Positions 8,279 through 18,371 of a stretch of DNA of 64,000 nt are shown in pieces (the first letter of the stretch is position 1; each line of letters opens with the position of its first letter). Made by a program: the position numbers and the translations under genes. Under the pieces are notes generated by a model. The model made no database searches, was not told the DNA's origin, and saw nothing but the letters and a program-made list of their open reading frames with translations. Source of the stretch: Weissella uvarum. GTDB taxonomy: Bacteria > Bacillota > Bacilli > Lactobacillales > Lactobacillaceae. The stretch lies in assembly GCF_016908785.1 (NCBI RefSeq), contig NZ_JAFBEO010000004.1, positions 62,001-126,000 on the forward strand. Reading direction: 5' to 3'.

Positions 8279-9463
8279 ATGACAGACAAACAACCGACTG
8301 GTCGTAAAATGATGATAATCGGCTTGTGTGCCGGGTTGATTGGTGGAGGTGTTTCTGCCGGGGCGGTGACATATTTTGCCAATCAAAACCAAACTATGAA
8401 TCAAACACAAACCAAAGAGGTTAAGGTGCAAGATTCTAAGGTTAAGGGGACTGCTTCAGCAACAAAAGCTTTTAATCAAGTGTCTGGTGCTGTTGTATCA
8501 GTGCTGAATTTACAATCTGATCAATCATTGTCAGCTGGCAATTTATTTGGTGAAGATACAAACCAGGATGATGATAAAACAACTGCCTCTGAAGGTTCAG
8601 GCGTAATTTATAAAAAAGCTGGAGATGCTGCCTATGTTGTGACTAATAATCATGTCGTTGATGGGGCAAATTCATTACAGGTATTGATGAGTGATGGTAC
8701 CAAAGTTTCTGCTAAACTAGTTGGAAAAGATAAAACGACCGATTTAGCTGTGCTCAAAATTAGTTCCAAAGATGTTAAGCAAGTGGCCGAGTTTGCCAAC
8801 TCTGCCAAATTGCAACCAGGGCAAACGGCATTGGCCATTGGTTCACCGTTAGGGTCACAATATGCAACATCTGTGACCGAAGGTATTATTTCAGCAACAA
8901 ATCGTGAAATTGACGCAAAAGACTCGCAAGGGCAATCAATGGGCAAAGCAACGGTAATTCAAACGGATGCTGCGATTAATCCAGGTAATTCTGGGGGGCC
9001 ATTGATTAACTTAGCTGGCCAAGTTGTTGGTATTAACTCAATGAAATTAGCAGGATCTGAAGATGGTACTGCCGTAGAAGGAATGGGCTTTGCGATTCCT
9101 TCTAACACCGTGACTCATATCATTGCTCAGCTAGAACAAAATGGTAAAGTGGAACGTCCAAGCTTAGGAATTTCACTTGTAGATTTGGACGCAGTCTCAA
9201 CCCGTGATCAAAAAGATGTTTTGAAATTGCCTAATAATGCGAACGGGGTGGTGGTGATGAAAGTTTCAAAATTCTCACCAGCAGCGACAGCAGGACTTAA
9301 GCAATACGATGTGATTACAAAAATTGATGATACTAAAGTAACGGATGCAGCTAGTTTGCGTGAAGCTTTGTATAAGCACAAAGTTGGCGATAAGGTAGCG
9401 CTAACTTACTATCGTGATGGGAAACAACAAGAAACAACCGTTTCGCTAAACAAAAGTCAGTAA
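8279..9463 (+). CDS. htrA: Membrane-anchored serine protease HtrA (DegP family)
   Basis: HtrA is the surface quality-control protease. The 394-residue protein has one N-terminal TM helix (about 11-33), a low-complexity Gln/Thr/Lys stretch, a trypsin-like domain with catalytic His125 (TNNHVVDG), Asp155 (TDLAVLK) and Ser238 (GNSGGP), and one C-terminal PDZ domain (about 290-390). The start has CAAGGAGA upstream. A TATACT at 8242-8247 suggests its own promoter. No terminator with a T run follows, so transcription may continue into the small RNA candidate downstream. Confidence 0.95.
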   Translation: MTDKQPTGRKMMIIGLCAGLIGGGVSAGAVTYFANQNQTMNQTQTKEVKVQDSKVKGTASATKAFNQVSGAVVSVLNLQSDQSLSAGNLFGEDTNQDDDKTTASEGSGVIYKKAGDAAYVVTNNHVVDGANSLQVLMSDGTKVSAKLVGKDKTTDLAVLKISSKDVKQVAEFANSAKLQPGQTALAIGSPLGSQYATSVTEGIISATNREIDAKDSQGQSMGKATVIQTDAAINPGNSGGPLINLAGQVVGINSMKLAGSEDGTAVEGMGFAIPSNTVTHIIAQLEQNGKVERPSLGISLVDLDAVSTRDQKDVLKLPNNANGVVVMKVSKFSPAATAGLKQYDVITKIDDTKVTDAASLREALYKHKVGDKVALTYYRDGKQQETTVSLNKSQ

Positions 9464-9512
9464 AACGGTTTAAGCGGATTATTCAGCCATAACTATGAAT
9501 TTCAGATTTAAA

Positions 9513-9556
9513 TGTAATTTTTTTGTAATGAAATATTTGGAGTTTCACGGTATACT
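9513..9556 (+). promoter_or_regulatory. WalR-type box and -10 element before a small RNA candidate
   Basis: TGTAAT-TTTTT-TGTAAT (9513-9529) is a perfect match to the known WalR/YycF site TGTWAH-N5-TGTWAH. The -10 TATACT lies at 9551-9556. The -35 position (about 9528-9533, ATGAAA) is poor, as expected for a promoter needing an activator, and abuts the box. This is a sequence match only; binding is inferred. Confidence 0.55.
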
Positions 9557-9562
9557 GAACTT

Positions 9563-9770
9563 ATCTGCTAGTATAAGCAGGTCTCATTACTCCCCAAAGT
9601 AATAAGTCGGAATATGTAACCCCCATTACATATTCTAAGGTGTCGGCATGCTTTAATGTCGACGTCGTTATTGCTATATTTCCCCCTCTTATAGTAATAA
9701 CAAAAAGCCGTTCAAATTGAGTTATCTCTACTTTTGGTAGAAATAGTACAGTTTGAACAGCTTTTTTTTT
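9563..9770 (+). ncRNA. Candidate small regulatory RNA with C-rich hairpin loops
   Basis: The 310-bp stretch between htrA and the next gene has no credible ORF but folds well. Four hairpins precede a terminator. ATTACT/AGTAAT has loop CCCCAA (9586-9603). A perfect 10-bp stem has loop CCCCCA (9610-9635). GTCGGCAT/ATGTCGAC has no C-rich loop (9642-9663). A 12-bp stem has the loop TTTCCCCCTCT (9667-9701). The terminator is at 9702-9770. Unpaired C tracts in loops are typical of Firmicute sRNAs that pair with Shine-Dalgarno sequences. The 5' end is estimated from the -10 at 9551. It may belong to a known RNA family; I cannot search. Confidence 0.6.
9702..9770. terminator. Long bidirectional terminator between the sRNA and the DUF1934 gene
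   Basis: The stem AAAAAGC-C-GTTCAAA / TTTGAAC-A-GCTTTTT has a 35-nt loop that itself holds a CTAC/GTAG hairpin. It is followed by at least ten T on the + strand and a T run on the - strand. Confidence 0.85.
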
Positions 9771-9773
9771 TGC

Positions 9774-10217
9774 CTAAAATGTATAAGTGATTTGCATCTG
9801 ATAATCACCAAGTGGAGATTCGTTCTCAATCAATTGGTAAGCGATATTGACGGTGCCTCCTTGGTTGGTCGTTTCTTGGGTGAGGGCAGTGGTTTTAATA
9901 TCCAGAATGATATTGCCGGCCGGTGTATGATAATTTGTGTGGGTTAAGTGGTCGAGCGTAAATTGAAACTGGGTGTTTAAGATGCCACTTTGACGCATCT
10001 TGACTGAACCATCGTCAGCTAGCTTTAGCATCATTTTAGTTTCTGGTAGTTTGGGTTCTGGAGCGGCCTGCGTGTAACGCAGGTAGCGAGCATCGCCAGC
10101 TATGGTTAAACTACCGGGCTCATCAACGTCATAGATTTCTTGTTCATCCAAGCGATTAATCACACTATGCAGTGTGATCTGCACGGGAATTGCGGTGTTT
10201 TCTGGTAAATTTTCCAT
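9774..10217 (-). CDS. DUF1934 family protein (YwiB-like)
   Basis: The 147-residue cytosolic protein resembles the YwiB/DUF1934 family, which is predicted to form a calycin-like beta barrel and has no established function. Visible family features are the N-terminal beta strand PVQITLHSVI, the central KMRQSG segment and the terminal YQMQITYTF strand. There is no signal peptide or TM helix. It diverges from the HD-domain gene and shares a symmetric promoter region with it. Confidence 0.8.
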   Translation of the reverse strand: MENLPENTAIPVQITLHSVINRLDEQEIYDVDEPGSLTIAGDARYLRYTQAAPEPKLPETKMMLKLADDGSVKMRQSGILNTQFQFTLDHLTHTNYHTPAGNIILDIKTTALTQETTNQGGTVNIAYQLIENESPLGDYQMQITYTF

Positions 10218-10248
10218 GTAAATGCTCCATTTTTTTATTAGTATTCTT

Positions 10249-10274
10249 ATTATACCGTCTTTATGCGGTATAAT
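10249..10274. promoter_or_regulatory. Symmetric divergent promoter or operator
   Basis: A perfect 9-bp inverted repeat ATTATACCG-8 bp-CGGTATAAT places a consensus -10 TATAAT facing outward on each strand, towards the DUF1934 gene and the HD-hydrolase gene. Neither side has a good -35. The two start codons are only 91 bp apart. Confidence 0.65.
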
Positions 10275-10308
10275 GAACGTAAATGAAAAGATGGAGGCGT
10301 GGCCTTAA

Positions 10309-11667
10309 ATGCAAAATGAAAAAATATTTCGAGACCCGGTTTTAAATGAAATTCATGTTTATGATCAGGTGATTCTGGATCTAATTGGGACCCCAGAATT
10401 TCAACGGCTCCGTCGTATTGATCAGCTAGGTGTGACAAGTTCAGTGTTTCATGGTGCTGAGCATTCACGATTTTCACATTCGCTAGGGGTCTATGAAATT
10501 GCTCGTCGCATTGAAATGCATCTAGAGAATTTTTATCCAACGCAAACGCCAGGTGATGGGCTGTGGGATGCTAACGAACGTTTAGTCTTGCTTTGTGCGG
10601 CATTGTTGCATGATGTCGGTCATGGTGCATATTCACATACCTTCGAACACATTTTTCATACGGACCACGAGGCTTATACGCAGGCCGTTATTCTTTCCGA
10701 GGAAACGAATGTCAATGCAGTCTTGCGGCAGGTTGCACCTGACTTTCCAGAAAAAGTGGCCCAGGTCATTGCTAAGACATATCCTAATCCACAAGTTGTG
10801 CAATTAATTTCAAGCCAAATTGACGCTGACCGGATGGACTATTTGTTGCGAGATGCCTTCTTTACTGGGGCTACTTATGGAAAGTTCGATTTGGCGCGGA
10901 TTGTCCAAACCATCCATCCTTATGCTGGCGGGATTGCTTTTGATGAAAAAGGCATGTACGCGATTGAAGACTACGTTGTGTCACGTTATCAAATGTATGT
11001 ACAAGTTTATTTCCACCCAGTCTCACGGGCCTTGGAAGTGCTCTTACAACATTTGTTGGAGCGAGCAAAAGTAGTTTATGATGATCGTCGAGAGCGCGGG
11101 CTTAGTACAGATTTTGTGCCAAAATTGTTGCAACCATTATTTTCAGGTGATTTGTCTTTAGAACAGTACTTGACCCTGGATGATTCTGTTTTACTGGCTG
11201 CGATTAATCAATGGCGCTTTGATGAAGACAGTGTTCTGGCTGATTTGTCACAACGTTTTTTGAATCGCGTGCCATTAAAATCAATCACCGTTGGTAAAGC
11301 ACAGCGTCATTTGTTGCCAGAATTACGACGACTAGTTGAGGCAGCCGGGTTCGACCCACGCTATTATACTGCAGAGAATGATAGCTTTGACTTGCCCTAT
11401 GATGCCTATAATCCTGATGCTAAGCAACAACGGACGCAAATTGAATTACGCCAACAAAACGGTAATTTGGTAGAGTTATCTGAAAAAAGTGCGTTAGTCA
11501 AAGCTTTGATGGGTCGCGAATTTGGCGATGCGCGCTTTTTCTTTCCAAGCGAAATGGTTAAAAAGCAAGCAACTGATGATATGATGGCGCCAATCTACGC
11601 TGAATTCCAACAATACATTGAGAATGGGCAGCTTGTTGAACCAGAAACGAAAAATAGTATAAAATAG
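10309..11667 (+). CDS. HD-domain phosphohydrolase, YwfO/dNTPase-like
   Basis: The 452-residue protein of the YwfO-type HD superfamily is related to dGTP triphosphohydrolases such as the Enterococcus EF1143 enzyme. The metal-binding residues are visible in HSRFSHSLGVYEIA, LLHDVGHGAYSHTFE and the downstream Asp of SQIDADRMDYLLRDA. The substrate is likely dNTPs but this is family-based inference. ATGGAGGCG lies upstream of the ATG. A weak hairpin only separates it from the following HAD gene. Confidence 0.88.
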   Translation: MQNEKIFRDPVLNEIHVYDQVILDLIGTPEFQRLRRIDQLGVTSSVFHGAEHSRFSHSLGVYEIARRIEMHLENFYPTQTPGDGLWDANERLVLLCAALLHDVGHGAYSHTFEHIFHTDHEAYTQAVILSEETNVNAVLRQVAPDFPEKVAQVIAKTYPNPQVVQLISSQIDADRMDYLLRDAFFTGATYGKFDLARIVQTIHPYAGGIAFDEKGMYAIEDYVVSRYQMYVQVYFHPVSRALEVLLQHLLERAKVVYDDRRERGLSTDFVPKLLQPLFSGDLSLEQYLTLDDSVLLAAINQWRFDEDSVLADLSQRFLNRVPLKSITVGKAQRHLLPELRRLVEAAGFDPRYYTAENDSFDLPYDAYNPDAKQQRTQIELRQQNGNLVELSEKSALVKALMGREFGDARFFFPSEMVKKQATDDMMAPIYAEFQQYIENGQLVEPETKNSIK

Positions 11668-11706
11668 AGCTAAAAGCAAATCCATGTGGATTGATGAGGA
11701 GTAAAC

Positions 11707-12522
11707 ATGATTAAGTTAATCGCAATTGATATTGATGACACTTTGGTGAATACCAGTAAAGAGATAACTGACCACGTCAAAAAGTCGGTCCAAGCAGCTA
11801 CTGCAGCTGGGATTAAGATTGTGTTGACCACTGGACGTCCAGTGCGCGGGGTCCAAAATTATTTGAAGACCCTTGGATTGGATAATCAGGCTGATCAATA
11901 TGTCATTGCTTACAACGGTAGTGTTGTTGAAACTACAACTGGAGAAGTTATCTTTTCTAAAGAAGTCGGAATGCCAGCATATCAAGAAATGACTAAGTTG
12001 GGTGATGCTTGGGGTGACGTATTAGTCCAAGCTGAAATGCTTGATGATATTTATACGACCTCACATGATATTAATCCCATGGCAAGTCGCGAAAGCTATT
12101 TTATGGGGATGCCAATAAAGGTTCGGGCTATGGAAGAAATGCCTGAAGATGGCGATTATGTTAAGGTGATGTTAATTGGCGAAGTAGCAAAGATGGACGA
12201 CATTAGCGCGAAAATGCCACAAGACATTCAAGACAAGTATACAATCGTGCGTTCTGATCAATACTTTATTGAAATTATCAATAAGGAAGCCAGTAAGGGT
12301 GCTGGATTACGTGCGCTAGCTGATCATCTAGGAATTAGCATGGATGAAACGATGGCGATTGGGGACCAACAAAATGATATGTCTATGGTTGAAGCTGCTG
12401 GCTTCGGTGTGGCCATGGGTAATGCTATCGATGATTTAAAGGCAGCAGCTGATGCCGTTACTACGACACAAGATGAAGATGGCGTAGGGGTTGCAATCGA
12501 CAAGTATGTGTTAGATAATTAA
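11707..12522 (+). CDS. Cof-type HAD-IIB sugar-phosphate phosphatase
   Basis: The 271-residue HAD-superfamily hydrolase of the Cof/YidA type usually dephosphorylates sugar phosphates or similar small metabolites. Motif I is AIDIDDTLVN (Asp8 and Asp10 region), motif II is the Thr of LTTGRP, Lys lies in EASKGAGLRALADHLGI, and motif IV is AIGDQQNDMSM. A type IIB cap is between about residues 85 and 195. A GATGAGGAG site precedes the ATG. The physiological substrate cannot be read from sequence. Confidence 0.88.
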   Translation: MIKLIAIDIDDTLVNTSKEITDHVKKSVQAATAAGIKIVLTTGRPVRGVQNYLKTLGLDNQADQYVIAYNGSVVETTTGEVIFSKEVGMPAYQEMTKLGDAWGDVLVQAEMLDDIYTTSHDINPMASRESYFMGMPIKVRAMEEMPEDGDYVKVMLIGEVAKMDDISAKMPQDIQDKYTIVRSDQYFIEIINKEASKGAGLRALADHLGISMDETMAIGDQQNDMSMVEAAGFGVAMGNAIDDLKAAADAVTTTQDEDGVGVAIDKYVLDN

Positions 12523-12547
12523 TTAGTTATACTGATTTTTTGGGCCA

Positions 12548-12576
12548 TTGCTCAGAACAGGAATATATTGTATGAT
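12548..12576 (+). promoter_or_regulatory. Promoter of rpoE
   Basis: -35 TTGCTC (12548-12553), a 17-bp spacer and -10 TATGAT (12571-12576) lie about 40 bp before the start codon. Confidence 0.55.
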
Positions 12577-12613
12577 TAAACATTGAAAAAGACTGCGAAA
12601 GGACGTGCGTGAT

Positions 12614-13189
12614 TTGGCAATTACACAATTCGACGGCCAAAACCGATCAGAGCTCTCAATGATTGAGGTTGCTCGTGCGATTTTATCTGACCGTCATGAA
12701 ACCATGGCGTTTTCTGATTTACTAAATGAGGTGCAAAACTTCACGGGTAAGTCAGATGAAGAAATTCGAGCGCGCTTGGCTCAGTTCTACACTGATTTGA
12801 ATATCGACGGTTCATTTATTTCATTAGGAGATAATACTTGGGGCCTTCGTTCATGGTATCCAATTGATTCAATTGATGAAGCTGTGCATTTGGATTTGGA
12901 TGAAGAACAAGAAAACAAGCCAAAGAAGAAGCGTAAGAAGATCAACGCCTTTTTGGCGGATGTCGATGATGACGATGATGTTATTGACTATAACGACGAT
13001 GATCCTGAAGATGATGACTTTGGTGAAAACGAAGTTAACGCTGATGGTGCTGATGAAGATGATACCGAAGCCGACGATGAAGCTGAAACTGAAGAAGATG
13101 ATTTGAGTGAAGTTTCAAGTGGAATTGGTGACGAAATTGTTGGCATCAAGCCCGTTGATGATGATTACGGTTCAGGTGATAAAGAATAA
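12614..13189 (+). CDS. rpoE: RNA polymerase delta subunit
   Basis: Delta is a Firmicute-specific RNA polymerase subunit that speeds enzyme recycling and sharpens the response to initiating NTP levels. The protein of about 191 residues has an N-terminal HARE-HTH domain (AQFYTDLNIDGSFISLGDNTWGLRSWYP in the middle) and a disordered tail of Asp/Glu from about residue 110. TTG at 12614 is preferred because AAAGGA ends 10 bases upstream; the in-frame GTG at 12605 would leave only one base of spacing. It precedes pyrG, a common Firmicute order. Confidence 0.93.
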   Translation: MAITQFDGQNRSELSMIEVARAILSDRHETMAFSDLLNEVQNFTGKSDEEIRARLAQFYTDLNIDGSFISLGDNTWGLRSWYPIDSIDEAVHLDLDEEQENKPKKKRKKINAFLADVDDDDDVIDYNDDDPEDDDFGENEVNADGADEDDTEADDEAETEEDDLSEVSSGIGDEIVGIKPVDDDYGSGDKE

Positions 13190-13192
13190 TTA

Positions 13193-13235
13193 TTGACATA
13201 ATGATTATTATTCTGTATCATTAAGTTCCGGGCTC
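13193..13235 (+). promoter_or_regulatory. pyrG promoter with GGGCTC start region
   Basis: -35 TTGACA (13193-13198), 17 bp, -10 TATCAT (13216-13221) and a predicted start at GGGCTC (13230-13235). In Bacillus subtilis pyrG, transcripts starting GGGC gain extra G residues when CTP is low; the same start sequence is present here. Confidence 0.75.
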
Positions 13236-13276
13236 TTATATTATACATATAAGACAAGAAGAATTAGACACAGATT

Positions 13277-14952
<1,676 letters not shown>

Positions 14953-14990
14953 GACGTTTTCAGACGTGACAGATCGGTTGTTAATGGGAG

Positions 14991-15030
14991 AAAAAGGCGA
15001 CCACATATAGACGTGTGGTCGCCTTTTTTT
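14991..15030 (+). terminator. Terminator after pyrG
   Basis: The 14-bp stem AAAAAGGCGACCAC / GTGGTCGCCTTTTT has a short loop and extra T residues. The following 230 bp up to murA contain a TATAGT -10 (15210-15215) and a small GACCA/TGGTC repeat but no gene. Confidence 0.93.
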
Positions 15031-15260
15031 TATACATATATTTTAATTTAGTGTAGATTGTTTACGAGAAGTTTAAGCCTGCTAAAATAACTACAAATTA
15101 TAGGTGAATATGCGTTAAACTATAAGAAGTGATATTTTGGTATTAGCATATTTGCCAAAATTCTAATAAATGAGTTTAATTTGAAATAAGGACCATTCTG
15201 GTCATCGATTATAGTGATAATTGCATGGGAATCGGCTCATGCAAATTGAGGAGAACGATT

Positions 15261-16526
15261 ATGAAAAAGTTAGTCATTCGTGGTGGTCGCCCACTGAGCG
15301 GAGAAGTGACAATTGGCGGAGCCAAGAATTCAACAGTTGCCTTAATTCCGGCAGCAATTTTATCTGAAGACCCTGTCCATTTTGATGGTATGCCTGATAT
15401 TTTGGATGTATACAATTTGCAAGTGATTTTGGAGTCAATGAATGTTAGTTCTGAATTTTCAGATGGTAAATTGACGATTGATCCAACCCAAATTGTTGAA
15501 GCTGAATTGCCTTCAACAGCAATCAAGAGTTTACGGGCATCATATTATTTCATGGGGTCTTTGCTTGGACGCTTTGGGCGTGCCACGGTGACTTTCCCTG
15601 GTGGCGATAATATTGGACCACGTCCAATCGATCAACACATCAAAGGGTTTGAAGCGCTGGGTGCGACAGTTCGTGAAGAAAATGATACGATTCATATCGA
15701 AGCTGAGCATGGTCTTAAGGGGGCTCATATTTTCTTAGATATGGTTTCCGTTGGGGCAACGATGAATATCATTTTGGCAGCTGTGCATGCCGAAGGTGTG
15801 ACGATTATTGAAAATGCGGCTAAAGAGCCAGAAATCATTGACCTAGCTACTTTCTTGAATAACATGGGTGCTAAGATTCGTGGTGTTGGTACGGATACAA
15901 TCCGCATTACTGGTGTTGAACATCTTGGTAGTGAGACAACGCATACGGCTATCCCCGACCGGATTGAAGCTGGTACGTACTTGGCCTTAGCTGCGGCACA
16001 AGGTGAAGGTGTACTTGTTAAAAATGTTATTCCAGAACATTTGGAAGCTTTCATTTCTAAAATGATTGAGATGGGTGTTGATTTAGATGTCCGTGAAGAT
16101 AGCATTTATGTGCCAAAGACAACACATCTAAAGCCAATTACCATTAAAACAGCACCATATCCAAGTTTTGCGACTGATTTGCAACAACCAATTACACCAT
16201 TGCTTGGTAAGATTGATGGAACAAGTCGTATTTTTGAAACCATCTATCCGGAACGGACACGTCATATCCCAGAGTTAAACAAGTTGGGAATGAACATCGA
16301 AGTGAAGAATGAAGGTGAGATTGATGTGCATCCTAGTCATGAATTGCATGGTGCTCAAGTTTCTGCTGAAGAAATTCGGGCGGGGGCTGCGTTAGTAGTC
16401 GCTGGATTGATGGCTGACGGTGTCACTGAAATTTCAAATGCTGAACATGTTTTGCGTGGTTATGATCGTTTGGTGCACAAGCTAACGATGTTGAATGCGG
16501 ATATTAAAATTGAAGATGACTTTTAA
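15261..16526 (+). CDS. murA: UDP-GlcNAc 1-carboxyvinyltransferase with Asp at the catalytic Cys position
   Basis: MurA transfers enolpyruvate from PEP to UDP-GlcNAc, the first committed step of peptidoglycan synthesis in the cytosol. The 421-residue protein has Lys/Asn of [16 protein letters not shown] and the loop [18 protein letters not shown]. The position of the usual catalytic Cys115 holds Asp (residue 116, codon GAT at 15606-15608). Asp at this site is known to keep activity and to give fosfomycin resistance. GAGGAG precedes ATG 15261; an upstream in-frame ATG at 15225 has no such site. Confidence 0.95.
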   Translation: MKKLVIRGGRPLSGEVTIGGAKNSTVALIPAAILSEDPVHFDGMPDILDVYNLQVILESMNVSSEFSDGKLTIDPTQIVEAELPSTAIKSLRASYYFMGSLLGRFGRATVTFPGGDNIGPRPIDQHIKGFEALGATVREENDTIHIEAEHGLKGAHIFLDMVSVGATMNIILAAVHAEGVTIIENAAKEPEIIDLATFLNNMGAKIRGVGTDTIRITGVEHLGSETTHTAIPDRIEAGTYLALAAAQGEGVLVKNVIPEHLEAFISKMIEMGVDLDVREDSIYVPKTTHLKPITIKTAPYPSFATDLQQPITPLLGKIDGTSRIFETIYPERTRHIPELNKLGMNIEVKNEGEIDVHPSHELHGAQVSAEEIRAGAALVVAGLMADGVTEISNAEHVLRGYDRLVHKLTMLNADIKIEDDF

Positions 16527-16528
16527 GT

Positions 16529-16568
16529 AAAAAAAGATTGATTGCAGATGAGCAACCAATCTTTTTTA
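16529..16568 (+). terminator. Terminator after murA
   Basis: The stem AAAGATTG-A-TTGC / GCAA-C-CAATCTTT is followed by a T run. Confidence 0.85.
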
Positions 16569-16580
16569 ATTTGTTTTTAC

Positions 16581-16609
16581 TTGATTAATGCAGTGTAACA
16601 AGATAGAAT
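16581..16609 (+). promoter_or_regulatory. Promoter with a long 5' leader for the DEAD-box helicase gene
   Basis: -35 TTGATT (16581-16586), 17 bp and -10 TAGAAT (16604-16609). The resulting leader is about 135 nt and ends with a GATGAT/ATCATC hairpin just before the ribosome binding site. Long leaders are common on cold-responsive helicase genes, but that is inference here. Confidence 0.5.
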
Positions 16610-16751
16610 AGACAAGTTACATTTAGAAAGCTGATTGCCAAGACTCGGCGCGTTACGAACACCGGATTGTGTTTAGCCTGAGGATTGATCAATTAACTAC
16701 GATACAAAGAGATGATGATGGTTTAGAGCTATCATCCCTGGAGGATATATT

Positions 16752-18263
16752 TTGAAGTTTGCAGAATTAGGTCTATCAGATGACCTGTTGACAGCCATTA
16801 CAAAGCAAGGCTATGAAGAAGCTACCCCAATCCAAGAAAAGACGATTCCATTGATTTTAGATGGAAAAGATGTGATTGGCCAAGCTCAAACTGGAACTGG
16901 TAAAACCGCAGCCTTTGGTTTACCAATTTTACAAATGCTTGATGAGAACGTGATGAAGCCTCAAGCATTGGTTGTTTCACCAACACGTGAGTTGGCGATT
17001 CAAACCCAAGACGAGATTTTTAAATTAGGCCGTGACAAGCATGTCAAGGTCCAAGCTGTCTTTGGTGGTGCAGATATTCGCCGTCAAATCAACGGCTTAA
17101 AGCATGGTGCTCAAGTTGTTGTGGGTACTCCTGGTCGTTTACTTGACCACATTAACCGTGGCACCGTTGACCTATCAAATGTGAAGACACTTGTGTTAGA
17201 CGAAGCGGACGAAATGTTGAACATGGGCTTTTTGGATGATATTGAATCAATCCTAAAGGCTGTTCCAGACAAACGTCAAACTTTGTTGTTCTCAGCCACA
17301 ATGCCACCTGCTATTAAGCGGATTGGTGTGCAATTCATGAAGGACCCAGTTCATGTCCAAATTGAAGCAAAAGAACTAACGACTGACTTAGTTGACCAAT
17401 ACTATGTTAAGGTTCGTGAAAATGAAAAGTTCGATACATTGACGCGTATTTTGGATGTTCAAAATCCAGAATTGGCGATTATGTTTGGACGGACAAAGCG
17501 CCGTGTTGATGAATTAACACGAGGACTTGAACTTCGTGGTTACAATGCCGCAGGTATTCACGGTGATTTGACGCAACAAAAGCGTTCACAAGTTTTGAAG
17601 CAATTCAAGAACGGTGAAATTAATATCTTAGTCGCAACTGATGTGGCGGCGCGTGGTTTGGACGTTTCAGGTGTGGACTATGTTTATAACTTTGATATTC
17701 CACAAGATTCTGAATCGTATGTGCACCGAATTGGTCGTACTGGTCGTGCCGGACACACGGGTACTTCAGTAACCTTTGTGACAAGTGCCGAAATGGATTA
17801 CTTGAAGGATATTGAAAAGCTAACCAAGAAGCGGATGCAACCATTAAAGCCAGCTACTAAGGAAGAAGCAATTGCTGGTCGTTTGGCTAAGGTTGGTTCT
17901 AAGGTTGAAAAGTTAGCTGATGAAGCTAACCCAGCATTAGCCGAAGAAGAAGTGAATAATTTGGTTAACAAGTATGATGCCAAGACATTAGCGGCTGCTT
18001 TGCTTGGTTCTGTTGCGAATATTGATGATATGGACACGCCATACTCATTGTCTCGTGAGCGTCCATTGCCACGTAAGCGTTACGGTAATGGTGGCGGTGG
18101 TAACCGTCGTTCAGGTAACGGTGGTGGCTATCGTGGTGGTAATCGTCGTGACAATGGTCATGGCGGTGGCAACCGTCGCTCAGGAAATGGTGGATCTGAC
18201 CGTCGGGGTAATGGCGGACAATCACGTCGTTCACGCGACTTTGTCATCAAGAATAAAGACTAA
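16752..18263 (+). CDS. cshA: DEAD-box RNA helicase (CshA-like)
   Basis: This ATP-dependent RNA helicase probably acts in ribosome assembly and mRNA decay. The 503-residue protein shows the Q motif (GYEEATPIQEKTIP), Walker A AQTGTGKT, PTRELA, DEAD, SAT and HRIGRTGRAG motifs in order within about 1-370. A C-terminal tail of RGG/RSGNGG-type repeats (about 440-495) is typical of RNA-binding helicase tails. Translation appears to start at TTG, six bases after GGAGGA. It is followed by its own terminator. Confidence 0.94.
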   Translation: MKFAELGLSDDLLTAITKQGYEEATPIQEKTIPLILDGKDVIGQAQTGTGKTAAFGLPILQMLDENVMKPQALVVSPTRELAIQTQDEIFKLGRDKHVKVQAVFGGADIRRQINGLKHGAQVVVGTPGRLLDHINRGTVDLSNVKTLVLDEADEMLNMGFLDDIESILKAVPDKRQTLLFSATMPPAIKRIGVQFMKDPVHVQIEAKELTTDLVDQYYVKVRENEKFDTLTRILDVQNPELAIMFGRTKRRVDELTRGLELRGYNAAGIHGDLTQQKRSQVLKQFKNGEINILVATDVAARGLDVSGVDYVYNFDIPQDSESYVHRIGRTGRAGHTGTSVTFVTSAEMDYLKDIEKLTKKRMQPLKPATKEEAIAGRLAKVGSKVEKLADEANPALAEEEVNNLVNKYDAKTLAAALLGSVANIDDMDTPYSLSRERPLPRKRYGNGGGGNRRSGNGGGYRGGNRRDNGHGGGNRRSGNGGSDRRGNGGQSRRSRDFVIKNKD

Positions 18264-18266
18264 TAT

Positions 18267-18302
18267 AAAAAGTACAACTCATAATGAGTTGTACTTTTTT
18301 TG
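18267..18302 (+). terminator. Terminator after cshA
   Basis: The stem AAAAAGTACAACTC / GAGTTGTACTTTTT has a 5-nt loop and a T tail. Confidence 0.93.
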
Positions 18303-18371
18303 TTTATGAAAATTTTAGAGTGATGATTTGAAGGGAAATAGCGTATAATAAAGTGACGATAGGAGGTCGGT

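Noticed and set aside
9753-9947. A 64-codon + strand ORF overlapping the terminator and DUF1934 gene
   Set aside because: It starts in the sRNA terminator and lies antisense to a conserved gene, with no ribosome binding site.
18004-18309. 101-codon ORF in the end of the helicase gene
   Set aside because: The repeated Val pattern comes from reading the Gly/Arg repeats in another frame.
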